From Corynebacterium hylobatis (GTDB lineage Bacteria > Actinomycetota > Actinomycetes > Mycobacteriales > Mycobacteriaceae): a stretch of DNA of 64,000 nucleotides. How positions within the stretch are numbered: position 1 is the first letter of the stretch; every line of letters starts with the position of its first letter. The stretch covers positions 19,697 to 83,696 of the forward strand of contig NZ_RXHJ01000010.1 in the NCBI RefSeq assembly GCF_003955685.1. Reading direction: 5' to 3'. Below are positions 18,595 to 29,303 of this stretch, piece by piece. The position numbers were made by a program, and so were the translations under genes. The notes under the pieces were generated by a model. It was not told where the DNA came from. It did not search any database and worked only from the letters and a program-made list of their open reading frames with translations.

Positions 18595-19614
18595 ATGAGC
18601 GACATGAGCTTCGACGTCGAGGAGAATTTCGGCCATGTCCCGGTTCTCCGCGACCGGATGGCGGACCTGCTGGCCCCGGGCGTCGAGAAGCTCGGTGAGC
18701 ACGCGGTCATCGTCGACGGCACCCTCGGTGCCGGCGGACACACAGAGCATTTCCTGAGGACCTTCCCGCAGACCCGCGTCATCGGCGTGGACCGTGACCC
18801 CGTCGCGCTCACTGACGCCCGCGAACGCCTCGCCCCCTTCGGTGGGCGCTTCGTCGGCGTGCAGACGCGTTTCGACGGCATCGGTGAGGCCATCGCCCAC
18901 GGCGAGGGGGAGATCTTCGGCCTCGCCCGCGAGCACGGTGTCGCCGGGGCACTGTTCGACCTCGGAGTGTCCTCCATGCAGCTGGACCAGGTGGAGCGCG
19001 GCTTCGCCTACCGCACCGACGCGCCGCTGGACATGCGCATGGACCCCTCCCGGGGGAAGACCGCAGCGGATGTGCTCAACACCTACGGTCACGGTGAGCT
19101 GGCGCGCATCCTCAAGACCTACGGCGATGAACGTTTCGCCGGCAAGATCGCCTCGGCGGTGCTGCGGGAACGTGAGAAGGAGCCCTTCACCACCTCCGCA
19201 CGCCTGGTCGAGTTGCTCTACTCCGCCATCCCCGCCGCCACCCGGCGTACCGGCGGCCACCCCGCCAAACGCACCTTCCAGGCGCTGCGCGTCGAGGTCA
19301 ACGCCGAGCTGGAGGCACTGGAGAACGTCATCCCCGTCATCGCGGAACTGCTTGCCGTCGGTGGCCGGGCGGTATTCATGAGTTACCAGTCGCTGGAGGA
19401 CCGCATCGTCAAGAACGCCTTCGCCGACATGACCGCCTCGAAGACACCCCCCGGCCTGCCGATGGACCTGCCGGGCACCGCGCCCCGCTTCCGGACCGTG
19501 ACCCGGGGGGCGGAGAAAGCGAACGAGGCGGAGATCGAAGAGAATCCCCGGGCGGCACCGGTGAGGGTGCGCGCTGTGGAGAAGCTCCCTGAACCGACCG
19601 GAGGCCGACCGTGA
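18595..19614 (+). CDS. rsmH: 16S rRNA (cytosine1402-N4)-methyltransferase RsmH
   Basis: A 339-residue S-adenosylmethionine-dependent methyltransferase that modifies C1402 of 16S rRNA (older name MraW). The SAM-binding loop is [15 protein letters not shown], followed by [11 protein letters not shown]. The later hallmarks [19 protein letters not shown] and [16 protein letters not shown] are all present. Family proteins start shortly before HVPVL, so I chose ATG 18595 ([18 protein letters not shown]); ATG 18571 and 18604 are in frame and possible. The stop overlaps the GTG start of ftsL by four bases. Confidence 0.95.
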   Translation: MSDMSFDVEENFGHVPVLRDRMADLLAPGVEKLGEHAVIVDGTLGAGGHTEHFLRTFPQTRVIGVDRDPVALTDARERLAPFGGRFVGVQTRFDGIGEAIAHGEGEIFGLAREHGVAGALFDLGVSSMQLDQVERGFAYRTDAPLDMRMDPSRGKTAADVLNTYGHGELARILKTYGDERFAGKIASAVLREREKEPFTTSARLVELLYSAIPAATRRTGGHPAKRTFQALRVEVNAELEALENVIPVIAELLAVGGRAVFMSYQSLEDRIVKNAFADMTASKTPPGLPMDLPGTAPRFRTVTRGAEKANEAEIEENPRAAPVRVRAVEKLPEPTGGRP

Positions 19615-20360
19615 CCCAACCGACCAGGACTCGAAACGACCGTAAGGAACGACGCATGGGTGCCAGCCGTGACTTCACCAGCATCGCCGTCCTCGATCGC
19701 GGGCAATCGACCCGGGCACCGGAGAAACCGCGGGCGCCGAAGGTCCCGCAGACGCCCCTGCCGGGCCGCCGACGGCCGGTCCCCTCGCCGAACCGCCTGG
19801 GTTCGCGGCAGGTGGTCTCCGTCCGGGGCCGCCGCACCGAAGAGATCCGCCGTTCCACCCTGCTGATGAAGCTGGTCGGCATGTCTGTCGTCCTGGCCAT
19901 CGCGGGTGTCGCCCTGGCCATGTGGCTGTCGGGTGTGTCCACCCAGCTGACCTTCCGCATGCAGACGCTGTCCTCCCAGGACCAGCAGCTGGCCAACCAG
20001 CTCGAGACCCTCAACCGGGACCTCGAGAACGTCCGCTCCTCCGCGGAGCTGGCCCGCCGGGCCGGTGAACTCGGCCTGGAGGTGCCCGTCCAACCGGGCA
20101 TCCTCGCGGTGGGCGCCGACGGTGGGATTGTGGAGGAACGTCCGGCGGACGTGACCACGCGTCCCATCATCGACGTCAACGGTGCGCCGGTCCGCCCGGG
20201 CCAGGCCTCAAGCAACCCGGACGCGATCCGGGAGCTGGGCGACAACCTGGAGGCGATCCCCCAGGCCGAGCGGCTACGTGCCCCGGCAGAGTCGGGCGTG
20301 GCCCCCTACGAGCCGGGTGTGGCCCCCTATGCCCCGAATGTTCCCGCTGAGGATCAGTGA
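19611..20360 (+). CDS. ftsL: Cell division protein FtsL
   Basis: A 249-residue bitopic protein. A basic cytoplasmic N-terminus of about 85 residues is followed by one membrane helix ([22 protein letters not shown]), a short septal coiled coil ([20 protein letters not shown] and onward), and a Pro-rich tail. FtsL bridges FtsQ and FtsW/FtsI in the divisome. The tail contains two copies of GVAPYxP in a row near the C-terminus. It is longer than FtsL of E. coli, as usual in corynebacteria. Identification rests on topology and place between rsmH and ftsI. GTGA overlap with rsmH. Confidence 0.85.
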   Translation: MTQPTRTRNDRKERRMGASRDFTSIAVLDRGQSTRAPEKPRAPKVPQTPLPGRRRPVPSPNRLGSRQVVSVRGRRTEEIRRSTLLMKLVGMSVVLAIAGVALAMWLSGVSTQLTFRMQTLSSQDQQLANQLETLNRDLENVRSSAELARRAGELGLEVPVQPGILAVGADGGIVEERPADVTTRPIIDVNGAPVRPGQASSNPDAIRELGDNLEAIPQAERLRAPAESGVAPYEPGVAPYAPNVPAEDQ

Positions 20361-20391
20361 CCCCAGAAGTACCGATTGTTGAGGACGGCAA

Positions 20392-22464
20392 GTGACACGA
20401 CCAGGCGCCGGCGGCGTCCGACGTGCTGCGGGACGAGTTGACTCGTCCCGCAGTTCGTCATCCCGTCCCTATTCCGACGCCCGGGCAGCGCAGAGCCGCG
20501 CGCCCCGGCAACCAGAGACCAAACCGAAGAAACCCACGAAAAAACCCGGTGGGAAGCCCGGCGGGAAGCCCACTCGGCAGCAGGCCCCCACCCAGAAGGC
20601 GGTGATGACCCGCCGGTTGCGGATCATCCTTGTCTTCTTCACGGCCCTCACCGTCCTCCTGGTCGGCCGCCTCGCCTGGGTGCAGATCGTGTGGGGCCCC
20701 GAGTTCGCCGCAAAGGCGCAGCAGCAGCGTGCCCGTGTCTACGTCGAACCGGCCCGCCGCGGTGAGGTCACCGACCGCCACGGCAACCAGCTGGCCTACA
20801 CCATGCAGGCCCGTAGCCTGACTATTTCCCCGCAGGTGCTGCGCAGCGAGCTCACCGAACAACAGGACCTGGCGATGCGCATGGACGGCATGTCCCGGGA
20901 GCAGATCGACGCCGAGATCGACGAGCGGGTCGAGGACGTCCTGGTGACCATGTCGCAGGAGATCCCCGCCATGATCGAGGAGGCCGGGGCGATCACCGGT
21001 GAGGTCAAGGAGGAGGAGATCCTGGAGAAGCTGCAGGCCGACTCCACCTACGAGGTCCTGGTGCGCAACGTCGACCCGGACGTCGCCGCCGAGATCGCCG
21101 CCACCTTCCACGGCGTGGCCGCCGACCACCAGGACATCCGCCAGTACCCGAACGGGGCCATCGCCGAGAACGTCCTGGGCAAGGTGTCCATGGACGGGCA
21201 GGGCCAGTTCGGTTTCGAGACCTCCGGAGACGCCATGCTCTCGGGCATCAACGGCCGCTCCACGGAGGACGTGTCCACCAACGGGCAGGTCATCCCCGGC
21301 ACCCTGCGCGACGTGGTGCCGGCCGTCGACGGTGCCGCCGTGGAGCTGAGCCTGGACCTGGACCTGCAGACCTACGTCCAGCAGCTGCTGGAGCAGGCGA
21401 AGACCAACTCACAGGCGGATTCCGCGGAGGCGGTCGTCCTCGACGTGGCCACCGGTGAGGTGCTGGCCATGGCCAACACCGACACCATCGACCCCAACGG
21501 CAACATTGAGCGCCAGCTCCGGGCCGGCAAGGACTTCGAGAACCAGACAATCTCGCATCCCTACGAGCCGGGCTCGGTGGCCAAGATCATCACCGCGGCA
21601 GCCACACTCGAGGAGGGACTGACCACCCCGGACGAGGTTCACCAGGTGCCCGGTTCCATCCACATGGCCGGCGTGACCGTCAACGACGCGTGGGCCCACG
21701 GCGTGGTGCCCTACACCACCACCGGCATCTTCGGTAAGTCCTCCAACGTGGGTACCCTCATGCTCGCCGAACGCCTCGGTGAGGACCGTTTCGCGGACTA
21801 CCTCCAGCGTTTCGGCATCGGTCAGACGACGGGCATCGAGCTGCCCAACGAATCCTCCGGCCTCCTGCCGGCCCGTGAGCAGTGGTCCGGCGGCACCTTC
21901 GCCAACCTGCCCATCGGGCAGGGCATGTCCTTCACCACCCTGCAGATGGCCTCCATCTACCAGGCCCTGGCCAATGGCGGCGAGCGGATCGAACCCCGCA
22001 TCGTCCGGTCGGTGACGAACCCGGACGGCACCGAGCAGGAACTCGCTGAACCGGACCGCACCCAGGTGGTCAGTCCGGACACCGCCCGCGCGACGATCGA
22101 CATGTTCCGCTCCATCATGCAGGACGACCCGGGTGGACTGCAGATGGGCACCGGCGCCAACGGCGCGGTCCCCGGCTACCAGACCTCCGGCAAGACGGGC
22201 ACCGCACAGAAGGTCGACCCGAACACCGGGGCCTACTCCAACAGTGACTACTGGATCACCTTCGCCGGTGTCGCCCCGGCGGATGACCCGCGTTTCGTGG
22301 TGGCCGTCATGGTGGACGAACCCACTCGCGGCGTCGAGGAAGGCGGCGGGGGCGGACAGTCCTCGGCCCCGATCTTCCGCGACATCGCGTCATGGCTGCT
22401 CGACCGGGACAACATCCCGACGTCACCGCCCATGGAGGACCTCCTGATCCTCCACGCCCAATAA
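20392..22464 (+). CDS. ftsI: Septal peptidoglycan transpeptidase FtsI (PBP3-type)
   Basis: A 690-residue class B penicillin-binding protein that crosslinks septal peptidoglycan. The long basic cytoplasmic tail has a Lys/Gly/Pro-rich stretch (KKPGGKPGGKP), then one membrane helix (RIILVFFTALTVLLVGRLAW) and a dimerization/pedestal domain with RGEVTDRHGNQLA. The transpeptidase motifs are SVAK with Ser395 and Lys398, SSN at 450-452 and KTG at 601-603. No PASTA domains follow, so the protein ends soon after the catalytic domain. GTG start 31 bases after ftsL. Confidence 0.95.
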   Translation: MTRPGAGGVRRAAGRVDSSRSSSSRPYSDARAAQSRAPRQPETKPKKPTKKPGGKPGGKPTRQQAPTQKAVMTRRLRIILVFFTALTVLLVGRLAWVQIVWGPEFAAKAQQQRARVYVEPARRGEVTDRHGNQLAYTMQARSLTISPQVLRSELTEQQDLAMRMDGMSREQIDAEIDERVEDVLVTMSQEIPAMIEEAGAITGEVKEEEILEKLQADSTYEVLVRNVDPDVAAEIAATFHGVAADHQDIRQYPNGAIAENVLGKVSMDGQGQFGFETSGDAMLSGINGRSTEDVSTNGQVIPGTLRDVVPAVDGAAVELSLDLDLQTYVQQLLEQAKTNSQADSAEAVVLDVATGEVLAMANTDTIDPNGNIERQLRAGKDFENQTISHPYEPGSVAKIITAAATLEEGLTTPDEVHQVPGSIHMAGVTVNDAWAHGVVPYTTTGIFGKSSNVGTLMLAERLGEDRFADYLQRFGIGQTTGIELPNESSGLLPAREQWSGGTFANLPIGQGMSFTTLQMASIYQALANGGERIEPRIVRSVTNPDGTEQELAEPDRTQVVSPDTARATIDMFRSIMQDDPGGLQMGTGANGAVPGYQTSGKTGTAQKVDPNTGAYSNSDYWITFAGVAPADDPRFVVAVMVDEPTRGVEEGGGGGQSSAPIFRDIASWLLDRDNIPTSPPMEDLLILHAQ

Positions 22465-22486
22465 GTCCTCGAGGAGGAGAACCACC

Positions 22487-23977
22487 ATGGAAAACACACT
22501 GTCCCATCTGGCCCGCATCGCCGGGGGAGAGCTCGTACAGGACTCCGGGGCTGATCCCGTCATCACCTCCTTCGGTCTGGACTCGTCCGCTCTGGCCAGC
22601 GACGGCGCCCTGTTCGCCGCCGTGCCGGGTACCCGCAGCCACGGCGCGACCTACGCCGCCGGCAGCCCGGCCGTGGCCGTACTCACCGACGCCGCCGGCC
22701 GGGAGATCCTCGCCGCGGCGGGGGAGACCCGCCCCATCATCGTCGTCGACGACGTCCGCGCGGTGCTCGGCACCGTCGCCGCCGAGGTCCATGCCCACCC
22801 CTCCGAGCGACTCACCGTGCTCGGGGTGACCGGCACCTCCGGCAAGACCACCACCAGCTACCTGCTGGAGGCCGGTCTCATGGCCGCAGGTCACAAGGTC
22901 GGTCTGATCGGCACCACCGGCACCCGTATCGACGGCCGGGCGGTGCCCACCTCCCTGACCACCCCGGAGGCCACGACCCTCCAGGAGCTCTTCGCGCGGA
23001 TGGTCGACGCAGGCGTCACCCACGTGGTCATGGAGGTCTCCTCCCACGCCCTGGAGCTGGGCAGGGTGGCGGGCACGCGTTTCGACGTCGCCGGCTTCAC
23101 CAACCTCTCCCAGGACCACCTCGACTTCCACCCGACCATGGAGGAGTACTTCGAGGCCAAGGCCCGCTTCTTCGACCCGGCCTCCCCGCTGGCCGCGGAC
23201 CGCACGGTTGTCTGCGTCGACGACGAGTGGGGCCGGCGGATGGCGGAGCGTGCCGGTGACCCCCTGACCGTGTCCACCCGCGGCAATGACGCCGATGTCA
23301 CCGCCACCCAGACCGAGGTGGCCCCCACCGGTGCGCAGACGCTGCACCTGCGGCTGCCCGGCCACGAACTGACCGCCGGTTTGCCGCTGCCGGGTGACTT
23401 CAACATCGCCAACGCCGCGGTGGCCACCGCCATGGCGTTTGCCGCCGGCGTGGACCCGGTGGCCTTCACCGCCGGCTTCGCCGACGTCGCCGTGCCGGGC
23501 CGGATGGAGCGCATCGACGCCGGACAGGACTTCCTCGCCGTGGTCGACTACGCCCACAAACCCGCGGCCGTCGCCGCGGTGCTGGACACCCTGCGCGGTC
23601 AGATCAGCGGCCGCCTCGGCGTGGTGGTCGGGGCCGGCGGCGACCGGGACGCCACCAAGCGTCCCCTCATGGGGGCGGAGGCGGCCCGGCGGGCCGACCT
23701 GGTGATCATCACCGACGACAATCCGCGCAGCGAGGTCCCCGCCACCATCCGCGCCGCTGTCCTCGAGGGCGCGCTCGCCGCCGGCACCTCCGCGGAGATC
23801 CGCGAGATCGGTGATCGCGCCGCGGCCATCGACGCGCTGATCGGGTGGGCGCGTCCCGGCGACGGCGTCGTCGTCGCAGGCAAGGGCCACGAGGTCGGGC
23901 AGCTCATCAACGGGGTGGACCACCACTTCGACGACCGGGAGGAAGTCCGGCGTGCACTGAAGGAGAAGAAACTGTGA
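22487..23977 (+). CDS. murE: UDP-MurNAc-tripeptide synthetase MurE (meso-DAP adding)
   Basis: A 496-residue Mur ligase that adds meso-diaminopimelate to UDP-MurNAc-L-Ala-D-Glu in the cytoplasm. The ATP loop GVTGTSGKTTTSY and TTPEATTLQ fit the family. The DNPR motif (TDDNPRSE) marks DAP-adding rather than Lys-adding enzymes, as expected for corynebacterial peptidoglycan. AGGAGGAG precedes the ATG. The stop overlaps the murF start as GTGA. Confidence 0.96.
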   Translation: MENTLSHLARIAGGELVQDSGADPVITSFGLDSSALASDGALFAAVPGTRSHGATYAAGSPAVAVLTDAAGREILAAAGETRPIIVVDDVRAVLGTVAAEVHAHPSERLTVLGVTGTSGKTTTSYLLEAGLMAAGHKVGLIGTTGTRIDGRAVPTSLTTPEATTLQELFARMVDAGVTHVVMEVSSHALELGRVAGTRFDVAGFTNLSQDHLDFHPTMEEYFEAKARFFDPASPLAADRTVVCVDDEWGRRMAERAGDPLTVSTRGNDADVTATQTEVAPTGAQTLHLRLPGHELTAGLPLPGDFNIANAAVATAMAFAAGVDPVAFTAGFADVAVPGRMERIDAGQDFLAVVDYAHKPAAVAAVLDTLRGQISGRLGVVVGAGGDRDATKRPLMGAEAARRADLVIITDDNPRSEVPATIRAAVLEGALAAGTSAEIREIGDRAAAIDALIGWARPGDGVVVAGKGHEVGQLINGVDHHFDDREEVRRALKEKKL

Positions 23978-25476
23978 TCCCCCTGACCCTCGCGGAGATC
24001 GCGGAGATCACCGGTGGTGAGCTCCACGACGTCGAGAAGCCGGACACCCCGGTGACCGGCACCATCGAGTTCGACTCCCGCCTGATCACCCCGGGCGGGC
24101 TGTTCATCGCCCTGCCGGGCGCACGTGTCGACGGCCACGACTTCGCCGCCACCGCCATCACGGCCGGTGCCGCCGCCGTGCTCGCCGCCCGCCCGGTGGG
24201 GGTGCCCGCAGTCGTGGTCAAACCCACCGGCCGCCCCGATTCCAACGCCGACATCTACGCCCACGACACCGACGGCTCCGTCAAGGCCGTCGTCGAGGCG
24301 CTGGCCGCCCTCGCCCATGCCGTGGTCACCAGGCTGCCGGAGCTGACGGTCGTCGGCATCACCGGCTCCGCCGGCAAGACCTCCACCAAGGACCTCGTCG
24401 CCTCCGTGCTGCGCATGGCGGGGGAGACCGTCGCCCCGCCCGGTTCCTTCAACAACGAGATCGGCCTGCCCTACACGGCGCTGCGCTGCACCACCGACAC
24501 CCGTTTCCTCGTCGCCGAGATGTCCGCCCGCGGCATCGGCCACATCGCCCACCTGGCCCGCTCCGTGCCCCCGCACATCGGCGCCGTCCTCAATGTGGGC
24601 ACCGCCCATCTGGGTGAATTCGGTTCCCGGGAGAACATCGCCCGCGCCAAGGGCGAACTCATCGAGGCCCTGCCGGCCCGCGGGGTGGCGGTGCTCAATG
24701 CCGACGACCCCTTCGTCGCTGCCATGGCGCCCCGCACCCGCGCCCGGGTGGTCACCTACTCCGCCGGCACCCGCGCCGACCTGTGGGCCGGGGACATCCG
24801 CCTCGATGATGTCGCCCGCGCCAGTTTCACCCTGCACGCCGGTGGGGAATCCGCCCCCGTGCGTCTGCAGGTCTTCGGTGAGCACCAGGTCTCCAACGCC
24901 CTGGCAGCCGCGGCCATCGGTCTGGAGGCCGGACTCGACCTCAGCCGGGTCGCCGCGGGACTTTCCGGCCACACCAGCGCCTCCGCACACCGCATGGACG
25001 TGCAGACCCGCGCTGACGGGGTGACCGTGATCAACGACGCCTACAACGCCAACCCCGACTCCATGAAGGCCGGCATCGCCGCCCTGGCCTACACCGCCGC
25101 GGCCCGCCGCCACGCCCGCGCCATCGCTGTCCTGGGCCAGATGAGCGAACTCGGCACCGATGCGGAGGCCGCGCACCGCAAGATCGGCCGGCAGCTCGAC
25201 AGGTACCGCGTCGAGCACCTGATCGCCGTCGGCGATGATCCCCACAGCCGCGCCATGGCCACCGAGGCCGCCAACCGGGGTATAACTACTGAGGTCGCGC
25301 GCGACGTCGACGAGGCCACCCGCCTCGTCGAGGCCGTGCTGCGGACCCGCCCGATCGAGCACACCGGACCCGGCAACCCCGGCGATGTCGTGCTGGTCAA
25401 GGCCTCCAACTCGCTGGGGCTGTGGCGGGTAGCGGAGAACCTCATCCAACAGCAGAACATCCAGAAGGGTTCATAG
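23974..25476 (+). CDS. murF: UDP-MurNAc-tripeptide:D-Ala-D-Ala ligase MurF
   Basis: A 500-residue Mur ligase that completes the cytoplasmic pentapeptide precursor. Visible motifs are the ATP loop [23 protein letters not shown] just after it, [10 protein letters not shown], and the C-terminal domain start [11 protein letters not shown], which is typical of MurF. The GTG at 23974 overlaps the murE stop by four bases and gives the conserved N-terminus [15 protein letters not shown]; no ribosome binding site is needed beyond coupling, though AAGGAGAAG lies upstream inside murE. A 13-base gap leads to mraY. Confidence 0.95.
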   Translation: MIPLTLAEIAEITGGELHDVEKPDTPVTGTIEFDSRLITPGGLFIALPGARVDGHDFAATAITAGAAAVLAARPVGVPAVVVKPTGRPDSNADIYAHDTDGSVKAVVEALAALAHAVVTRLPELTVVGITGSAGKTSTKDLVASVLRMAGETVAPPGSFNNEIGLPYTALRCTTDTRFLVAEMSARGIGHIAHLARSVPPHIGAVLNVGTAHLGEFGSRENIARAKGELIEALPARGVAVLNADDPFVAAMAPRTRARVVTYSAGTRADLWAGDIRLDDVARASFTLHAGGESAPVRLQVFGEHQVSNALAAAAIGLEAGLDLSRVAAGLSGHTSASAHRMDVQTRADGVTVINDAYNANPDSMKAGIAALAYTAAARRHARAIAVLGQMSELGTDAEAAHRKIGRQLDRYRVEHLIAVGDDPHSRAMATEAANRGITTEVARDVDEATRLVEAVLRTRPIEHTGPGNPGDVVLVKASNSLGLWRVAENLIQQQNIQKGS

Positions 25477-25489
25477 GGGCGAACACGAC

Positions 25490-26599
25490 GTGACACAGAT
25501 CATCATCGCAGGAATCGTCAGTTTCCTCGTCGCCATCTTCACCACCCCGGTGCTCATCCGGCGTTTCTCCGCCGAGGGCCTGGGGCAGGAGATCCGGGAG
25601 GACGGCCCCCAGTCCCATCTGCGCAAGCGGGGCACGCCCACCATGGGCGGCATCGCCATCATCGCCGGCATCGTCGTCGCCTACGTCACCGTGGGCATCT
25701 ACGGCATGGTCATCGGCACCGGCGGCTTCACCGTCTCCGGCGTGCTGGTCCTCGGCCTCATGCTCGGCATGGGTGCGCTCGGTTTCGCCGACGACTTCAT
25801 CAAACTGTTCAAGGCCCGCAACCTCGGCCTGAACAAGACCGCCAAGCTCGTCGGCCAGCTCGTGCTGGCCATTACCTTCGGCCTGCTCATCCTCCAGTTC
25901 CCTGACGCGCAGGGCCTGACCCCGGGGTCGACGCACCTGTCCTTCATCCGGGACATCGACACCGTCGACATCGCCTTCGGCGGCAGCATCATCGGCATCA
26001 TCGTCTTCCTGGTGTTCATGGTCATCCTCATCGCCGCCTGGTCGAACGCCGTCAACCTCACCGACGGCCTCGACGGACTGGCCGCCGGCACCACCGCCTT
26101 CGTCATGGGCGCCTACTCCCTGATCACCTTCTGGCAGTTCCGCAATTCCTGCGAGGTCGCCGTCGAACCGGGCTGCTACTCGGTGCGTGACCCCCTCGAT
26201 CTGGCGATCCTCGCGGCCGCCGGACTCGGCGGCTGCCTCGGCTTCCTGTGGTGGAATGCCGCCCCCGCCAAGATCTTCATGGGTGACACCGGATCCCTGG
26301 CCCTCGGCGGCCTGGTCGCCGGCCTGTCGGTGGCATCCCGCACGGAGCTGCTGATGATCATCATCGGCGCGCTCTTCGTCATCGAGGCCGCCTCCGTGGT
26401 CATCCAGGTCATCTCCTTCCGCACCACCGGCAAGCGCGTCTTCCGTATGGCACCCTTCCACCACCACTTCGAGAACGGTGGCTGGCCCGAGACCACCGTC
26501 GTCGTCCGCTTCTGGCTCATCGCCGCCATGGCTGTCATGCTCGGTGTGTGCATCTTCTACGCCGAATGGCTCACCGTCACGGGAGTGAGCCTGCGATGA
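25490..26599 (+). CDS. mraY: Phospho-MurNAc-pentapeptide translocase MraY
   Basis: A 369-residue integral membrane enzyme with about ten helices. It transfers phospho-MurNAc-pentapeptide to undecaprenyl phosphate to make lipid I. Catalytic landmarks are [16 protein letters not shown] (Asp pair), [24 protein letters not shown] and the histidine-rich APFHHHFEN loop. The protein starts with GTG, and its TGA overlaps the murD ATG (ATGA). Confidence 0.97.
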   Translation: MTQIIIAGIVSFLVAIFTTPVLIRRFSAEGLGQEIREDGPQSHLRKRGTPTMGGIAIIAGIVVAYVTVGIYGMVIGTGGFTVSGVLVLGLMLGMGALGFADDFIKLFKARNLGLNKTAKLVGQLVLAITFGLLILQFPDAQGLTPGSTHLSFIRDIDTVDIAFGGSIIGIIVFLVFMVILIAAWSNAVNLTDGLDGLAAGTTAFVMGAYSLITFWQFRNSCEVAVEPGCYSVRDPLDLAILAAAGLGGCLGFLWWNAAPAKIFMGDTGSLALGGLVAGLSVASRTELLMIIIGALFVIEAASVVIQVISFRTTGKRVFRMAPFHHHFENGGWPETTVVVRFWLIAAMAVMLGVCIFYAEWLTVTGVSLR

Positions 26600-27954
26600 T
26601 CACCGGAACCGTCCTCATCGCCGGCGCCGGGGTCTCCGGCCGCGGCATCGTCCGCCTCCTGGAGCGCCTCGGCGTGGACTTCACAGTCGCCGACGACAAC
26701 AACCTGTCCACCGGCGTCACCGTCGCCGAGGCCCGCACCGTGCTGAGCCGTTTCTCGCTGGTGGTCACCTCCCCGGGCTGGCGTCCCGACAACCCCCTGC
26801 TTGTCGACGCCGCCGCAGCCGGCCTCGAGGTCATCGGCGACGTCGAGCTGGCCTACCGCCTCGACCGCGCCGGCGCCTTCGGCCCCCCGCGTACCTGGCT
26901 GGTGGTCACCGGAACCAACGGCAAGACCACCACCACCGCCATGCTCGCGGCCATGATGGCGCAGCTGGGCCAGGACACCGGGCTGCGTGCCCGGGCGGTG
27001 GGCAACATCGGTGTCGCCGTCGCCGACGCCCTGCTTGACGAGCAACGCGTCGACGTCCTCGTCGCCGAACTGTCCAGCTTCCAGCTCCACTGGTCGAAGG
27101 AGCTGATCCCGGACGCCGGGGTGCTGCTCAACCTCGCCGAGGACCACATCGACTGGCACGGCTCCTTCACCTCCTACGCCGACGCCAAGGGCCGCGCCCT
27201 GTCCGGGTCGGTCGCCGTCGCCGGCGTCGACGACCCGGTGGTCCGCGCGGTGCTGGCGCGGGCGGACGTCGACAATCACATCGGCTTCACCCTCGCCGAA
27301 CCCGGCGTCGGCCAGTTCGGCCTCATCGGTGGGCAGCTGGTGGACAACACCGGTGACGCCCCCGTCATCCTCGCGCCGGTCGCCGGCATCCAACCGGCCG
27401 GACCGGCCGGTGTGCTCGACGCGCTCGCCGCCGCCGCCATCGCCCGCAGTCAGGGCGCCACGCCGGAACACATCGCCGCCGCGCTCGCCGCGTTCCAGGT
27501 CGACGGGCACCGCGGCCAGATCATCGCCGAGACCGGGGGAGTGACCTGGGTCGACAACTCCAAGGCCACCAACCCGCACGCCGCCGACGCCGCCCTGGCC
27601 GGGCTGGACAACGTCATCTGGCTCGCCGGCGGGCAGCTCAAGGGCGCCGACATCGTCCCGCTGATCCGCTCCCACGCCCACCGGCTCAAGGCCGTCGGAC
27701 TGCTGGGTGCCGATGCCCCCCGCATCGCCGCCGCCATGGCCGAGCACGCCCCGCACGTCCCCGTCCACCACACCACCCGCACCGACCCGGAGCAGGCGAT
27801 CGCCGAGCTCGTCGGCTGGGCCGCGGACACCGCCGGGGCGGGCGACACCGTACTGCTCGCCCCGGCCGCGGCCTCCCTCGACATGTTCACCGGGATGGCC
27901 CAGCGCGGCGACCTTTTCGCCGCCGCCGCAAATCAACCCCGGGAGATCTCATGA
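26596..27954 (+). CDS. murD: UDP-MurNAc-L-Ala:D-Glu ligase MurD
   Basis: A 452-residue Mur ligase that adds D-glutamate. The N-terminal domain binds uracil ([17 protein letters not shown]). The ATP loop is [23 protein letters not shown] and [12 protein letters not shown] are MurD hallmarks, and [12 protein letters not shown] marks the C-terminal domain. ATG 26596 is fixed by the ATGA overlap with mraY, and the stop overlaps ftsW in the same way. Confidence 0.96.
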   Translation: MITGTVLIAGAGVSGRGIVRLLERLGVDFTVADDNNLSTGVTVAEARTVLSRFSLVVTSPGWRPDNPLLVDAAAAGLEVIGDVELAYRLDRAGAFGPPRTWLVVTGTNGKTTTTAMLAAMMAQLGQDTGLRARAVGNIGVAVADALLDEQRVDVLVAELSSFQLHWSKELIPDAGVLLNLAEDHIDWHGSFTSYADAKGRALSGSVAVAGVDDPVVRAVLARADVDNHIGFTLAEPGVGQFGLIGGQLVDNTGDAPVILAPVAGIQPAGPAGVLDALAAAAIARSQGATPEHIAAALAAFQVDGHRGQIIAETGGVTWVDNSKATNPHAADAALAGLDNVIWLAGGQLKGADIVPLIRSHAHRLKAVGLLGADAPRIAAAMAEHAPHVPVHHTTRTDPEQAIAELVGWAADTAGAGDTVLLAPAAASLDMFTGMAQRGDLFAAAANQPREIS

Positions 27955-29300
27955 GCAGCAGCACCGGCGCCTTCACCAGGGGATACCGGGCCTGGCAGTC
28001 GATGATGGAGTCCCGGCCGGGCTTCGACTACCTCATGCTGCGCACCACGGTCTTCCTCCTCACCGGCATCGGTGTGGTCATGGTCATGTCCTCCTCGATG
28101 ACCTGGTCGGTCATCGAGGGCTCCACCGTCTGGGGCCAGTCCCTGCGCCAGGGCCTCATGGTCGTCCTCGGCCTCCTCACCTTCTGGGCTGCCCTGCGGG
28201 TCCCACCGGCCACCGTCCGCCGCATCGCCCCCTGGCTCATGATCATCTCCCTCCTCCTCCTGGTGGCGGTGCTCATCCCGGGTATCGGTGAGGGCAGCGA
28301 GGAGGTCGGCTCCCAGTCGTGGATCCGCGTCGGTTCCGTTGGCCTGCAGCCCTCCGAACTGGCCAAGGTCGCCATCGCGGTGTGGGGTGCCGCCTACCTC
28401 GCCGACCGCAACGACACCCGCATGAGCAGGAGCAGCCCCTTCACCATCTACCTCGGGGTCATGGTCGCGATGACCGGGCTCATCGCCGCCCAGGGTGACC
28501 TCGGCATGACCGCCAGCTTCGCGCTGGTGGGCATGTTCACCTTCGTCTTCGCCGGCGGCAGCCTCAGGATCGTCCTGCTCGCCGGCGCCGCTGCCGCGCT
28601 GGGGCTGGTGGCCATCCTGGTCGGCGGCGGTTTCCGCTCCAACCGCTTCACCGTCTACTTCGACGCACTCTTCGGCCGCTTCGAGGACACCCAGGGCGCA
28701 GCCTTCCAGTCCTACCAGGGCTTCCTCTCCCTGGCCGACGGTTCCCTCTTCGGTGTCGGCCTCGGCCAGTCCCGCGCGAAGTGGTTCTACCTGCCCGAGG
28801 CGAAGAACGACTTCATCTTCGCCATCATCGGTGAGGAACTCGGCCTGTGGGGCGGGGCACTGGTGATCATCCTCTTCGCCACCCTCGGCTACTTCGGCTA
28901 CCGCACCGCCACCCGGGCGCAGAACCAGTTCCAGTCCCTCATGGCCGCTGCCCTGACCGCCGGCGTGGTCTCCCAGGCCTTCATCAACATCGGCTACGTC
29001 GTCGGGCTGATGCCCGTCACCGGTATCCAGCTGCCGATGATCTCCGCGGGCGGCACCTCCGCGATCATCACCCTCGGTTCCATGGGGTTGCTCGCCTCCG
29101 TCGCCCGCCATGAACCGGAGGCGGTCTCCGCGATGCAGTCCTACGGCCGCCCCTTCTTCGACCGCTTCTTCCTGCTGCCCGAACCCGCCGTGCGGAAGGC
29201 GGCGACGGCCCGGGAACGCCGGACGCAGGCCCGCTTCGGCGCACCCGTGACTGGTACCGTCAGAGAACATGACCGGCCCCAACCCGACAGGAGACGGTGA
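27951..29300 (+). CDS. ftsW: Septal peptidoglycan glycosyltransferase FtsW
   Basis: A 449-residue SEDS polymerase with about ten membrane helices that works with FtsI to polymerise lipid II at the septum. Family signatures are visible: QPSELAKVAIAVWGAAYLADR, AAQGDLGMTASFALVG (Asp), YLPEAKNDFIFAIIGEELG, and GLMPVTGIQLPMISAGGTS. The C-terminal tail is cytoplasmic and rich in Arg. The murG ATG is four bases after the stop. Confidence 0.96.
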   Translation: MSSSTGAFTRGYRAWQSMMESRPGFDYLMLRTTVFLLTGIGVVMVMSSSMTWSVIEGSTVWGQSLRQGLMVVLGLLTFWAALRVPPATVRRIAPWLMIISLLLLVAVLIPGIGEGSEEVGSQSWIRVGSVGLQPSELAKVAIAVWGAAYLADRNDTRMSRSSPFTIYLGVMVAMTGLIAAQGDLGMTASFALVGMFTFVFAGGSLRIVLLAGAAAALGLVAILVGGGFRSNRFTVYFDALFGRFEDTQGAAFQSYQGFLSLADGSLFGVGLGQSRAKWFYLPEAKNDFIFAIIGEELGLWGGALVIILFATLGYFGYRTATRAQNQFQSLMAAALTAGVVSQAFINIGYVVGLMPVTGIQLPMISAGGTSAIITLGSMGLLASVARHEPEAVSAMQSYGRPFFDRFFLLPEPAVRKAATARERRTQARFGAPVTGTVREHDRPQPDRRR

Positions 29301-29303
29301 CCC